Assembly (NCBI GenBank): GCA_033557465.1
Contig: CM066033.1
Span: forward strand, 585,434,438-585,498,437
DNA: 64,000 nucleotides
Direction: 5' to 3'
From: Ichthyophis bannanicus
Lineage: Eukaryota > Chordata > Amphibia > Gymnophiona > Ichthyophiidae
Shown: positions 34,751 through 44,847 of the stretch, one piece after another
How the letters are laid out: each line of letters opens with the position of its first letter
Position numbering within the stretch: position 1 is the stretch's first letter
Position numbers and translations under genes: made by a program
The notes under the pieces: generated by a model
What the model was told of the DNA's origin: nothing
Databases searched by the model: none
Seen by the model: only the letters and a program-made list of their open reading frames with translations

Positions 34751-35178
34751 TCAGAAAAGTTAAAAATTCTGAGCATGATAGCACACATAATTTCACTATG
34801 TCCCTCAAACTGACTGTATCTGGCTGTACACATGACATAGGAAAAATAAACTAATATAATACAATGAAGCGCCCCACATTAACAAAGAAAACCGCAGTAC
34901 GGTAGAGGAGAAGCAAAACCCCAAAATTACTGGCGACCATGTGTCTGCGGGGAGAAACCCCCGAGAAGGCCGAAATTGAAAAAACACATAACCTGTAGGA
35001 CTGTGCGTGCTCCGAATCCGACCGAGGCACACATCATGAAGGGATAGGAGACCAAAAAACAAAAGTCATATAGAGAAAGAAAGAAAGTCCAGGCTATTTC
35101 TGTGCTTGGCTATGACCGCCGCATCGGGCCCTTCAAAATGGCGGATAGAGCCGGCAAATAAGAGTCCAAGATTTGGGA

Positions 35179-36027
35179 TTAGCGCATCTGCTCTGCTTCT
35201 TTGGAGTCTAAAAATGTTGATAGTAGATCAGGATCTTCGAACGTCCTGGTTTGGTTGTGGAGAGTCACTCGGAGCTTCGCTGGATACAACAGGCCAAAGC
35301 GAGCCTGTAGCTGTTGAAGTCGAGGGCGAAAAGCAAGGAGTTTCTTCCGACGGTCAACGGTAGGCTTTGCCAAATCAGGAAAGAAGGAGACCTTACGACC
35401 TTCAAATTCCAAATGATGATTCGCTCGGGCAGCATGTAAAATTTGTTCCACTTGTTGATATCGTAGCAAGCTAAAGACAATAGACCGGGGGGTCGTGCGG
35501 TTGAGCGCCATGTGGGCAGGAACACGGTGTGCTCGATCGATTTCCAGTTCTCTGTGAAAAGTGATCTTCAGCAAGGAGGGAAGAGTTTTGAGCAAGAATT
35601 CTCTTATATCTCCAGCTTCCACCCCCTCCGGCATTCCGAGGAGCCGCACATTGTTGCGACGGGCTCGATTATTGCTATCTTCTAACTCCTTTTGAAGATT
35701 CTGTATCTGGCGCTCAGCCTCGTCCAGTTTGCCCAAGCGCACCTCGTGCGAGTCGAGGACCCCCGCCATGTTGTCCTGCCGTAATGAAAGGCTTTCAAGT
35801 CGTCCCTGGAGCACTCCAAAGTCTTCTCGCATGGCTCGAAGCGCTTCTCCATTGGACTGCACCAATTCCTTCACGCCGCGTATTTCCTCCAAAATCTCCA
35901 GGTGCATCTCGGGGTTTTCACGAAATGGAACCATCTTCTGTGGGGAGGACACCTCTGTTTTGGAGCGTTTTCCGTGAGAAGAAGAAGGAGACCCGAAGTC
36001 CAAGCGCGCTGGTTTATGGGCCGCCAT
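35179..36027 (-). CDS. L1/Tx1-like ORF1 protein
   Basis: This is an intact 282-residue frame with the layout of L1-type ORF1 proteins. A basic Ser-rich N-terminus comes first. A coiled coil follows at about 45-120 (heptad-like Leu/Val/Glu, ending KLDEAERQIQNLQKELEDSN). An RRM-like domain starts at RRNNVRLLGMPEGVE (about 122-136) and includes LEIDRAHRVP. The C-terminal domain has RSIVFSLLRYQQVEQIL and KLLAFRPRLQQL. In the family it trimerises and binds element RNA. The start Met follows the GC-rich 5' UTR. It is one of the few undamaged frames in the window. Confidence 0.82.
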   Translation of the reverse strand: MAAHKPARLDFGSPSSSHGKRSKTEVSSPQKMVPFRENPEMHLEILEEIRGVKELVQSNGEALRAMREDFGVLQGRLESLSLRQDNMAGVLDSHEVRLGKLDEAERQIQNLQKELEDSNNRARRNNVRLLGMPEGVEAGDIREFLLKTLPSLLKITFHRELEIDRAHRVPAHMALNRTTPRSIVFSLLRYQQVEQILHAARANHHLEFEGRKVSFFPDLAKPTVDRRKKLLAFRPRLQQLQARFGLLYPAKLRVTLHNQTRTFEDPDLLSTFLDSKEAEQMR

Positions 36028-36178
36028 TCCCCCCGAGGTGCCCCGGTCAGCTCGGAGCGAAATAGTAAATTTGTATAGGTATTAAGTCAGGATTCTAAGT
36101 AGGCCTCTCGGGAGCTTCAACGCAAAGCGTCCTACCCGCTGGACATCAGGCTCCGCCCCCCCGATGGAGAGAAATTTA

Positions 36179-36639
36179 AACAGTCTGGTGGCTGAAACCA
36201 CTTCCAGTTAGATTTTATCAAAAGGATTGAGAATGTCAGGAAGGAAATAATGAGGGAAAGGAAGAAATTTGGGATTTAGCTCAGGGTACAGTAGGCATCT
36301 TTCTATCCTGGAGGGCTTACAGTCTTAATGAGCCAATGCAGAAAGCTAGCACAGCCTTTAAGAACACATAATGCCACATTTAAGCACACTTTACAAACCT
36401 TTTGAATACAGAAAACAGACATAAACACCAACGGAAAAACTAATGCCCAGTTTATGCCATGTGTATTTCGATGTATTTAAATCTGCTGCACATAATGGTC
36501 TGGTTTGCAAATCATGGTTATGCCCGATGCAGAGACAGGCATAGAGGATTTTGCCATAGTGCAAACATTTTTACTGCATGGTCTGGCAATATTTTGATTG
36601 CACCGGTTGCTTTATCCAATGCCTAGATCATCATCTCCT
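36179..36639. other. Spacer without recognised features
   Basis: I see no gene, long repeat or element signature in this stretch. Confidence 0.3.
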
Positions 36640-37256
36640 CAGATGATCAGGCATCGGGAAAAGCCCTCGATGCCATCAAAACACTGTCGGGGGGCTGGTG
36701 CCCGACAAAAAAATCCCTGGTGGCCCAGCGGCCCCGTTCCCCCCCCCCCCCCCTCCCGACACTATTTTGATGGCATCGGGGACAATCACAGCATCGGGAA
36801 AAGCCCTAGATGCCATCAAAACACTGTCAGGGGCCAGTGCCCTGACAGAAAGTAAATACCTGGTGGTGTAGTGGCCCTTGTACCCCCCAACCCCCACTAA
36901 AAGAATATAACCTGGTGGTCTAGTGACCCCTAAATCCAACCCCCTCCTGTACCTTAAAATAAACTAAAAAAAAAAAAATTCCCCTGATGGTCTAGCGGCC
37001 ACTAAATCAACCCCCACCCCCCTTCTCTGGAGCCTAAAAATAGGCCAGAGCACTGCCTATGCGCTCCCGCTCTGAGTCCACCATCTTGAAAAATGGTGAT
37101 GGCTGGCCCCACATGGTGCATTCCAGGAGGGGGGACGAGGCCTTAGGTCCACCAGAGACTTTCTTTTGTCAGGCACCAGCCCATGACAGTATTTTGATGG
37201 CATCAGGGGCTTTTCCTGATGCTGCGATCGTCCTTGATGCCATCAAAATAATGTTG
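36640..37256. repeat. Direct and inverted sub-repeats around a gatgccatcaaaa unit
   Basis: A unit with gcatcgggaaaagccct, gatgccatcaaaacactgtc and gccagtgccc/gctggtgcccgac occurs at 36,652-36,712 and 36,793-36,852. Inverted versions lie at 36,765-36,782 and 37,168-37,222 (ggcaccagcccatgacag, attttgatggcatcaggggc). Between them, a 'cctggtggtctagtgg' phrase repeats four times (about 36,716, 36,858, 36,911, 36,983) with a C run at 36,736-36,752. Probably a non-autonomous transposon with internal repeats; family not assigned. Confidence 0.5.
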
Positions 37257-37526
37257 GGGCTGATATGCAAATTAGTCATGCGGAGCCCGGAAAGCAAGCC
37301 AAACTAGTGCAGACTTCTTGTGCACATGTGTTTGGCTTGCTCTCCCAGTTTAACGCTGTAGTGGCTCATTTGCATGCACACGGTTATCGCAGCATTCATT
37401 TGTATGCCCTGTCCTTCCTGCATCACACATTAAAATGTAAAAAGTCGATTCAGCACTGGTCTTGCGCTGGCTTTCTGCATCGGCCTGTAAGTTTGTACTT
37501 GAGGTAATGAAGGCTTACATGATACC

Positions 37527-37835
37527 CAGTGCCGGCGCAAGCGTTTCTGCCGCCATGGGCAGAAGCCCCCGCAATGCACAACTGTTTTGAAAGTGGCGAT
37601 TTGTGCTGCCGCTTTGGTTCCCATGGCACTCCACGTGCTTCATCACACATGGCCTGCCGCTCCTGCCCCTCTCCGACATGAAGTTGTATTGGAGGGGGCA
37701 GGAGCGGCAGGCCATGGTTTAATTGCCAAAAGACATGGTCTGCTGTGGGCACCAAAGTGGCAACACAGCCGCCACTTTAAAAAATCCTGATCTGCCCCCC
37801 ACCAGGGTCTGCCACCTAATGGACAGACCGGCCCT
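37527..37835. mobile_element. Foldback hAT-type MITE
   Basis: The ends cagtgccggcgca (37,527) and, inverted, cagggccggtctg (37,835) are short hAT-style terminal repeats. A perfect 21-bp inverted pair lies inside: 37,649-37,669 and 37,695-37,715 (core cctgccgctcctgcccc). A weaker outer pair involves the gtggcgatttg / ccgccacttt text. There is no ORF. The 8-bp flanks (catgatac and gtgacatc) do not agree well, so the exact boundaries or the hAT call may be off. Confidence 0.55.
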
Positions 37836-37849
37836 GGTGACATCCAAGA

Positions 37850-37925
37850 TCACAACGAACAGCAGTAGGATTTGAACTCTGACTTCCGTGGTTCTCAGCC
37901 TGCTGCTGTAACCCGTGGGTTGTAG
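37850..37925 (-). mobile_element. tRNA-SINE head fragment
   Basis: The minus strand reads a tRNA-like head with gttcaaatcct as B box and continues gttcgttgtgatcttgg. It is cut at the foldback element, which probably inserted into it. No tail is present. Confidence 0.5.
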
Positions 37926-38109
37926 AGACCCAGAAGAACAACAGATGACAATAAGGAAAAGGAAAGCTATGGTAGTGCTTGTCAAACTGTGAAACCTACT
38001 ACATTTACTAAACCAGGCTAATGGTTAACCCCGGGCTATCTGCAACTAGGCCCCATTGAATAACATGGGATCTAATACAGATAGCTTAGGCTGTTAGCCT
38101 GGTTTTAGT

Positions 38110-38205
38110 ATTTTATTTATTTAACAGGTTTTTTTATACTGCTTTAGTCAAAGCGGTTTAAATTGCAATTTAAACTTGCTAATGTACATTAAACAGGGAC
38201 ATTGA
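38110..38205 (-). mobile_element. L2-type 3' tail fragment
   Basis: Plus-strand tttatttatttaac followed by tatactgctttagtcaaagc and ggtttaaattgc is a worn reverse complement of the shared L2 tail. It is short and severely 5'-truncated. The next 280 bp (38,206-38,487) show nothing I recognise. Confidence 0.5.
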
Positions 38206-38873
38206 TAACGTATCGCCCTCCCCCCAGTGTTTAGACAAAATCCTAGTCAATTTTCTATGAGACTTTTGTTGCCAGGGCAACCATGGTGATTCATACTATA
38301 TTTTTGGGGAAGACTAAAAGGGAGGGGGGAAGAGATATGATTGTAAGATGTTTATTTCCATAACTGAGAAAGCAAGTAAAATAAAATGCTATGTTGTGCT
38401 TGAAGTCAAAGGCGTATACTTCAGCTTATGAAGTTGATGCAGAAACCCTGAGCTAAAGCCCGACGCTAATGCTCTAACACAGGGTTTCATAGTAACATAG
38501 TATATGACGGCAAATAAAGACCAGCATGCTCCATCTAGTCTGTCCAGCAAGGTGGCAAGAGTAGGTGCACCTGCCGCTCTGTGCAGGTTACCCTTCCCTA
38601 TGCCTTTGTTTAGGGGTGTACCCATTGGTCCGTGCAGGTCACCCCTATTTGTTTATTTTATTTATTTATTTATTACAGTTTCTTATATACCGTGCTATTT
38701 AGAATCAGCGCGGTTTACATCATAACAACAACGACCATAACGACAAACTGTCAGGTTTTACATTGAACAGGAGTACAAACTTGGATAACTGGGTTAACTA
38801 TATACATAATCTATCTACACTGCAGTGTGAGGGCATTTCTAGATTGGGTCATTTCTTGGAGGGGATATCTAGT

Positions 38874-39524
38874 TCAGTTGCTGTCTGGGAAGTATTGGCA
38901 GAAAAGGTATGTTTTGAGAGCCTTCCTGAACTGATATAGATTGGTAATGGTTCTAATGTTGGGGGGTAGGGTGTTCCAGCATTTTGGGACATAAAAACTG
39001 AATGCCCTGTTTGTGGTGTTCGTGTTGGACTTTGTCGAAGCCTTTGGTATAGCTAGCAAGTTTACAGCTGATGTTCTTCTTGATCTGTTGGGGGGGACCA
39101 TGTGGATTAGATTCGTGAGTGAGAGGGATGAGGTGCCTTTGATTGCCTTAAATGCTAATAAAAGGGATTTGAAGGTGATTCTCCCGTGAATTGGTAGCCA
39201 GTGCAGTTGTTTGAGAATAGGAGTCACGTGGTCGATTCTGGATGCACCGTAGAGGACCCTAGCTGCGGCATTCATGGCCAACTGTAAGGGGGTTAGTGTG
39301 GATTGGGGGAGACCTTGTAAGATGGCATTTGCAAAGTCAAAATGCGGCAGGATCAGCGCTTGATATATGGTACAGAAATCGTCTGGGTCCAGCAGGGAGC
39401 GTAGGTGTTTGAGGGAGCGGATTTTGAAGTAGATGGCTTTGACTACGCTGCTTATGTGGCGTTTCATGTCTAGATGTTGGTCCAGGGTAACTCCCAAATA
39501 TTTTATTGCATCTTTAGTTTGCAA
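38874..39524 (-). pseudogene. L2-C ORF2 C-terminal domain
   Basis: The frame carries AIKYLGVTLDQHLDMKRH, LILPHFDFANAILQGLPQST, HVTPILKQLHWLPIHGRITF and CWNTLPPNIRTI and ends at its natural C-terminus just before the tail. It overlaps the preceding RT frame by about 20 bp, so one frameshift separates the two. Confidence 0.8.
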
Positions 39525-40774
39525 ATCGGCTTCCTTGACACTGACGTGGGACGGGGCGTAAAGTTGGAGTCTCTGGAGATGAAAAGGACCTCTGTTTTTT
39601 TATGCTGGATACGTAGGTTCTGTGTCTGGAGCCATGTTGAAACTGCATTGAAACAATCTGTGAGTGGGGTCAGGTCCATGTGGGTTGTGGAGAAAGGCAT
39701 GTATAACAGAATGTCATCTGCATATATCATGCAGTTTACGTTGAATGACCTTATGATATTGCATATGGGCTGCATGTAGATATTGAAGAGTAAGGAGGAT
39801 AGTGAGGATCCTTGAGGTACCCCTTGCTTTTGATGGAAGTGGCTAGACTCTTCTGATCCAGACTTCACATATTGCCATCTATCGTCCAGATAAGACTTAC
39901 ACCATTTTAGTGCATTGTTGCAGACACCCTTTTCTTTTAGTCTTCCAAGGAGGATTTCGTGACTCACGGAGTCAAATGCCGCGGCGATGTCTAGGAAAAT
40001 GAGGACAAAACTTTGATGGATGTTGTCAATTCCTGTGATGATATTGTTGAATAGACCAGTAAGTAGTGTCTCAACCCCATGATGTTCTCTGAACCCATGT
40101 TGGCAGTTATCTAAGGGAGCAACAGAGTCTATGTGATCTTGAATTTGCCGTTGTGCTTCTTTCTCAATTATTTTGGCTAAGATGGGGATGCTAGCTATTG
40201 GTCGATAGGAGTCAACCCTTTGGGGGTCCAGTTTGGGGTTTTTCAGTAATGGCCTAATGGAAGTCTGCTTGAGTGAAGTGGGAAAATAGCCTGTTGTAAA
40301 GGAGAGTTTCATTATATTTGCGATGACAGGACTGAGCACATCACGTAGCTCCTTGATCCAAAAAGCTGGACATGGGTCGGTCTGTGCAGTGGAGGTGTTG
40401 AGTGATGCTATGGTGTTCTCAATACATTTATTGGATGGTGTGGAAAAAAAGTTAAGTGGAGAGAGGTCCGCCGGTTCTTGATATTGGACTGCTGAGACCT
40501 TGTTAGTTTGTACAATCTTGGATTGCAGATAATCAGCGAATTCTTGTGGGTGTATGTTGATGTGTTGCTCGGGTGATGGTTCCTTTGAGAGGGATTTGAC
40601 CAAATTGAAGAGGTCACGAGGTTTATTCAATGATCTCTTTAGGGTGTCAGTGTGATATTGTCTCATTCTGGTAGAGATTGTTTCTCGATGTATTGCAAGG
40701 TGGGTTAGGTATGCGGTCTGATCTTCCGGTGAGCGTGATCGGCGCCATCGGCGTTCGAGTCTACGTAGTTGCAT
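39503..40774 (-). CDS. L2-C reverse transcriptase, 423-codon open stretch
   Basis: An open frame with the full RT core: SIRPLLKNPKLDPQRVDSYR, HGFREHHGVETLL, LIFLDIAAAFDSVSHE (palm A), GVPQGSSLSSLLFNIYMQP and NCMIYADDILLYMPF (active-site YADD). It ends in a shifted frame at 39,503; the C-terminal domain continues in 39,524-38,874. The catalytic motifs are intact. Without the endonuclease it could not carry out target-primed retrotransposition alone. Confidence 0.82.
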   Translation of the reverse strand: MQLRRLERRWRRSRSPEDQTAYLTHLAIHRETISTRMRQYHTDTLKRSLNKPRDLFNLVKSLSKEPSPEQHINIHPQEFADYLQSKIVQTNKVSAVQYQEPADLSPLNFFSTPSNKCIENTIASLNTSTAQTDPCPAFWIKELRDVLSPVIANIMKLSFTTGYFPTSLKQTSIRPLLKNPKLDPQRVDSYRPIASIPILAKIIEKEAQRQIQDHIDSVAPLDNCQHGFREHHGVETLLTGLFNNIITGIDNIHQSFVLIFLDIAAAFDSVSHEILLGRLKEKGVCNNALKWCKSYLDDRWQYVKSGSEESSHFHQKQGVPQGSSLSSLLFNIYMQPICNIIRSFNVNCMIYADDILLYMPFSTTHMDLTPLTDCFNAVSTWLQTQNLRIQHKKTEVLFISRDSNFTPRPTSVSRKPICKLKMQ

Positions 40775-40930
40775 GAGGGAAGCGCGTAGCTCAGGAGAGA
40801 ATATAAGAGATAATTAAGTTTATATTGATTTTATCCTGTTGCTATAAAGGGATCCACTGTGTCTGTCCCATGCCATTTTTAATTCTGTCACTGTATTTGC
40901 CCCCACCACTACCATCCAGGAGTTTCAAAA

Positions 40931-41189
40931 TACAGGTTTAGCGCAGTAGTTTGCGCAACCATTATATAAGCAAACAGCATGCAAATAAGCTGTGCGCAAA
41001 AGGTCTGTACTAAGCCATGAGAGAAAACTGTGAACATGTGTTGGAATGCTAAGTGGTACATAAGAGCTATATCATTCGCCTCAGAATAATATTGATATCT
41101 TTGCATGGATTTAAATGGGCTGTATGCTGCCATTAGCAGTGGCATCTGTGTATTGATTATGCTTGTAGTAGATTCCTTTCTACATTCGG
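40931..41189. other. Spacer without recognised features
   Basis: About 260 bp between the LINE-B scrap and CR1-5; nothing recognised. Confidence 0.3.
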
Positions 41190-42483
41190 TGCCCAAGCTA
41201 CTTTTGAAATGCCTGTATGCAAATTCTAGAAGTCTAAAAAATAAGATGATAGAGTTAGAATATATATATTCTGTCAGGATTTTCAAAAAGGTCCTTCATG
41301 AGACACTCTTGGCGAAATTAAAAGTCAAGGGATAGGAGGCAGTATACTATTGTGGATCAGGAAATGGTTGAAAGAAAGCAGAGAGTAGAGCTAAATGGCC
41401 AGTTTTCCCAATGGAAAAAGGTGAATAGTGGAGATCTGTTCTGGGCCCGCTGCTTTTGAACATATTCATAAATGACCTGGAAAGAGAAATGAGTGAGGTG
41501 ATCAAATTTGCAAATGACGCAAAATTATTCAAAGTTGTTAAAACACAAGAGGATTGTGAAAAATTGCAAGAGGACCTTGATAAATTGGAAGACTGGACAT
41601 CCAAATGGTAGATGAAATTTAATGTGGACAAGTGCAGAGTTATGAACCTAGGAAATAACAACCTAAACTACGGTTACATGATGCAAGGTTCCACATTAGG
41701 AACTACCACCCAGGAAAAGAATTTATGAATAATACGTTGAAACCCTCCGCCCAGTGCGCAGCGGTGGTCAAGAAAACAAATAGAATGCTAGGAATCATAA
41801 GCAAAGGAATGGAGAATAAAACCAAGGATATTATAAAGTCTCTATCGTTCCAAGGTGCGACCGCATCTTGAATATTGTGTGCAGTTCTGGTTGCCATATC
41901 TTAAAAAGAATATTTCAGAATTAGAAAAGGTACAGAGAAGAGCCATCAAAATGGTAAAGGGGATGGAAGGATACCCCTACGAGGAAAGGCTTAAAAGGTT
42001 AGGGCTCTTTAACTTGGAAAAAAGACGGCTGAGGGGATATATGATAGAGGTCTATAAATTAATGAATGGAGTGGAATGTGTAAACATAGATCAGCTGTTT
42101 ACACCATCAAAAAGTAGAAAGGCTAGGGGACGCTCAATGAAGCTACTATATGGCCCATTTAAGACTAATAGGAGAAAATATTTTTTCATTCAACACGTAT
42201 TCAAACTGTGGAATTTGTTACCGGAGGATGTAGTAAACGCTATTAGTGTAGCTGGGTTTAAAAAAAGGTTTGAACAAGTTCCTGGGGGAAAAGTCCATAA
42301 ATCATTTATTAAAGAGGACCAGGGAAATCCACTACTTATCCCTGGGATAAGCAGCATGGAATCTGTGTACCTTTTTGCAAATCTGACAGGTACTTGTGAC
42401 CTGGATTGGCCGCTGTTGGAAATAGGATACTGGGCTTAATGGACCGTTGGTCTGACCCAGTATGGCATCTTTTATGTTCTTAG
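41190..42483 (+). mobile_element. CR1-5: internally deleted CR1 LINE
   Basis: It starts at CLYANSRSLKNKM (about 41,208) and jumps after LEYI (41,268) to RT palm sequence (FKKVLHETLLAKLK). RT scraps follow with stops ([23 protein letters not shown] with Asp to Asn). The C-terminal 41,855-42,298 is open ([16 protein letters not shown] to VAGFKKRFEQ). The 3' UTR ends near 42,483 (gttcttag). Confidence 0.8.
41208..42300 (+). pseudogene. CR1-5 ORF2 remnant
   Basis: Most of the endonuclease and the RT fingers are deleted. The active-site block reads FANDAK instead of FADDTK, and there are several stops (for example at 41,338 and 41,611). The open C-terminal stretch contains the expected [20 protein letters not shown] segment. 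Confidence 0.8.
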
Positions 42484-42654
42484 AACCAGAAGACATTGCA
42501 CTGGAAGAGCCAGATGCAGAAGCAGAGGTTCCAGGGCATGAAGGCACAGGATAGCCCCCATCAATGTGATTTGGTGGCTAGACATTGCCTCATAAGCAGA
42601 CACTATATGTGAAGGTGCGTGTCTATTTTGAAGCCAGTGAATGTGTACAAAAAG

Positions 42655-42895
42655 TGCTATACAAATCCCAAACACCCCCCTCCAACCTTCCTTCCCCCCC
42701 TCACACATTTCTATGCACTCCACACACCCTCTACCCAACCTTTCCCTCTTGCACACTCGCGCACACACCTCTACAAACCTTCCCCTCCCCTTCACACATT
42801 CCTACACATCCTTTCTCCAACCCTTCCCTCCCCCTTACACCCCAGAACACATCCCTATATACCCTCACCTCTCACTCACATGCTGCACAATTAGG
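42655..42895. repeat. Pyrimidine/CACA-rich low-complexity tract
   Basis: Degenerate repeats of ttcccc, cacacattcctacacatc and accctc types, strongly C- and T-biased on the plus strand. It resembles a worn minisatellite with a period of roughly 50-60 bp. Open frames across it in all three phases are a by-product of low complexity. Flanks 42,484-42,654 and 42,896-43,116 show no gene. Confidence 0.5.
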
Positions 42896-43116
42896 CCCCA
42901 GAGGATATGCCACTAATGTTTACCATGTCCCCTTCCATGACCTCTGCCCCTCTTGCCCCTATCCAAAATCACCTTCCCGATGGCCTGATTAATGAGTGTC
43001 TGCTGTGCTAGATGGAGTTCTTTTTGACTCTTGTTAGCTATTGGATTTCTCATCCAGCACACCAGACTGCTCAGACGTATCATAGGAGGGGGTAATAAGC
43101 ATGTGCATGCCCAGCT

Positions 43117-43800
43117 TTGCTGATGGTACTACTACAACTACTGAGCATTTTTATAGCGCTACAAGTCGTACGCAGCGCTGCACAGACATGTAAGAGACAG
43201 TCCCTGCTCATCAGAGCTTACAATCTAGTCAAGACAGACAACACAGAAGGTTTAGAGAGGGATAAAACAAGGGGGAAAGGTAAAGAAACAAGGAGATCAG
43301 ATGAGTCAAGATCCAAAAGCAGCAGCGAAGAGGTGAGTTTTCAGACTGGATTTGAAAAGGGTCAGAAAAGGTGCCTGGTGTACAGACACAGGTAGTTTGT
43401 TCCAGGTGTAAGGTGCAGCAAGATGAAAGGAGCAAAGTCTGGAGTTAGCAATAGAAGAGAAGGGCACAGATAGAAGCAGTTTCCCAGTGGAATTCCCGAG
43501 GGGGGGATGTAAGGAGAGATAAGAGAAGAAAGGTAGTGAGGAGCTGCAGAGTGAATGCATTTATAGGTCAGCAGGAGAAGTTTGAACTGGATGCGGAAAC
43601 AGATAGGAAGCCAATGAAGTGACTTGAGAAGAGGGGTAATATGGGCATGACGAGGCTGGCAGAAGATTAACTGCGCAGCAGTGTTGAACAGATTGAAGGG
43701 TGAGAGAGATGATTCAAAGGGAGGGTGGTAGCGATGCTGGTCGTGGAGGTAGCAGCAGCAGTTTGAGTGGCCAGAGCTGATACTGTTGTATTGCCTGCAG
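43117..43800 (-). mobile_element. L2-D: 3' part of another L2-type family
   Basis: The minus strand reads HITPLLKSLHWLPICFRIQF, LTYKCIHSAAPHYLSSLI and TPGTNYL, then QSENSPLRCCF in shifted frames, the usual L2-type C-terminus. The tail is different from L2-A to C: plus-strand tggtactactacaactactg then tatagcgctacaa at 43,121-43,165. L2-E has the same tail. Confidence 0.75.
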
Positions 43801-43814
43801 GGATACGGCTTCAT

Positions 43815-44559
43815 GACCCAGAAGAAGGGGCACCTGATGAGTGCACAGCAGAAGAGGTGCCTCCTCTCTCAGTAATTTATTCCGGGAGGGGAGACATTGA
43901 GTTGGCAGATGGAGGCTTCTAGGTGTCATGTGGCCTCCTGTTGGTTCTCCTGTAGTGCCAGGGATCAGCTCCAGTTTCTCTGGTCTCTGGGTCTAGTGGA
44001 CCCTGTTCTGCTGCAGCAGCTGTTCGGCATTCTGTAGAAATAACTGTGAATGATGCTGTGCATTGCAGTGTTCCTGGCCCTCATCTGTGTCACCATCAGG
44101 AGGGATAGGGTTGGCGGGCCCACTGGCCTCTGGACATTCAATTGCCTAGCCGCCTCCACTGATGAAGCTGCAGCCAGAATATCAGCAGTAGTTGGGCAGA
44201 TGTCCTTAGGCATTGGCTCTTCTCCAGGGGCTGGCTGGGGCCTATGGAGTTGCCCTCCAAAGGATCTACAGAACCATCAATATCTATAAGTGAATCAAGC
44301 AATGCTGTCACTCACTATGTATGTGATGCTGATTGACCACGTTGTTATTGTCATTGCTGCATGCATGTGTCATACTCATCTACACCACCCAACCATTCAG
44401 CAACTGTGTGTCACAGTGAATGACACTTGCAGGTGCAGACATGGTAGTGGTGTATCAGCATTGGCAACAGGAGATAGCATTGACATATGGGATGATTAGG
44501 ATAGAAGTCTATAAGAGGGGAAACATGGTGGCAGTCTACATATGCAGCACATTAGCAAT
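43815..44559. other. Unassigned stretch
   Basis: No recognised domain. Overlapping minus-strand frames at 43,714-44,213 are short and without motif. It could belong to a Harbinger-like remnant (compare 46,395) but I cannot show this. Confidence 0.3.
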
Positions 44560-44785
44560 GGAGCCTGCAGATTTATTTACGTGGAGGCACATTCCAATGT
44601 GGCCGTCTAGGCCCCTATGCGGCGGATTGGAATCGGGATGCCCGGAGGAAGACCCGATTCTGATCCCACCGGGGCTAGACATGCCCGCAGGATCAGAATC
44701 AGGTCTACGGCCTGAATATGCAGGCCAGGCCCCGATTCCGATCAGCCTGCATGCCCAGCCACATGCCCGGCTAACTCAGTCAGGC

Positions 44786-44847
44786 TCCTGAATAGAGCCA
44801 CAGTGCCATGGTGTCCTGTCACCATGGCACTGTGGCTCTATTCAGGA
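44786..44847. repeat. Perfect 28-bp inverted repeat with 6-nt loop
   Basis: 44,786-44,813 (tcctgaatagagccacag...) is the exact reverse complement of 44,820-44,847. It lies in a GC-rich block (44,560-45,050) that also has looser inverted and direct copies of ggaatcggg/cccgattc and gatcagaatcaggtc. This may be the centre of a foldback or MITE element. Confidence 0.65.

Larger units (their letters stand above)
33074..36178 (-). mobile_element. L1/Tx1-like LINE, internally deleted, with 16-bp TSD
   Basis: The element proper is 33,090-36,162. It is flanked by identical 16-bp copies gatggagagaaattta at 33,074-33,089 and 36,163-36,178, a target-site duplication of L1 type. The 3' end on the minus strand is A-rich (plus-strand T run at 33,090-33,099), and the GC-rich 5' end starts ggggggcggagcctgatgtc. 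ORF1 is intact. ORF2 keeps only the endonuclease start and scraps. At about 3.07 kb it is about half the usual length of this group, so the RT has been lost. Confidence 0.85.
38646..40810 (-). mobile_element. L2-C: L2-like LINE, 5'-truncated
   Basis: The tail (plus-strand tttattttatttatttattt, then tatataccgtgc and gcgcggtttacatc at 38,646-38,720) matches the SINE tails closely. RT and C-terminal segments precede it on the minus strand. It starts near 40,810 in the linker before the RT, so the endonuclease is absent. Confidence 0.85.
38488..40930 (-). mobile_element. LINE-B second copy, 3' part, split by L2-C
   Basis: At 38,488-38,645 the plus strand is the reverse complement of the LINE-B 3' end (catagtaacatagtatatga, tctagtctgtccagcaagg). 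After L2-C, 40,848-40,925 reverse-translates to VTELKMAWDRHSGSL, the homologue of the LINE-B C-terminus at 8,985-9,045 (VTEFKKAWDKHRGSL). The two pieces are collinear, so L2-C inserted into the LINE-B 3' region. Confidence 0.65.

Noticed and set aside
42585..42992. Three overlapping open frames rich in Pro, Ser, Thr and His
   Set aside because: They reflect a C/T/A-rich low-complexity tract without G; all three phases are open for that reason.
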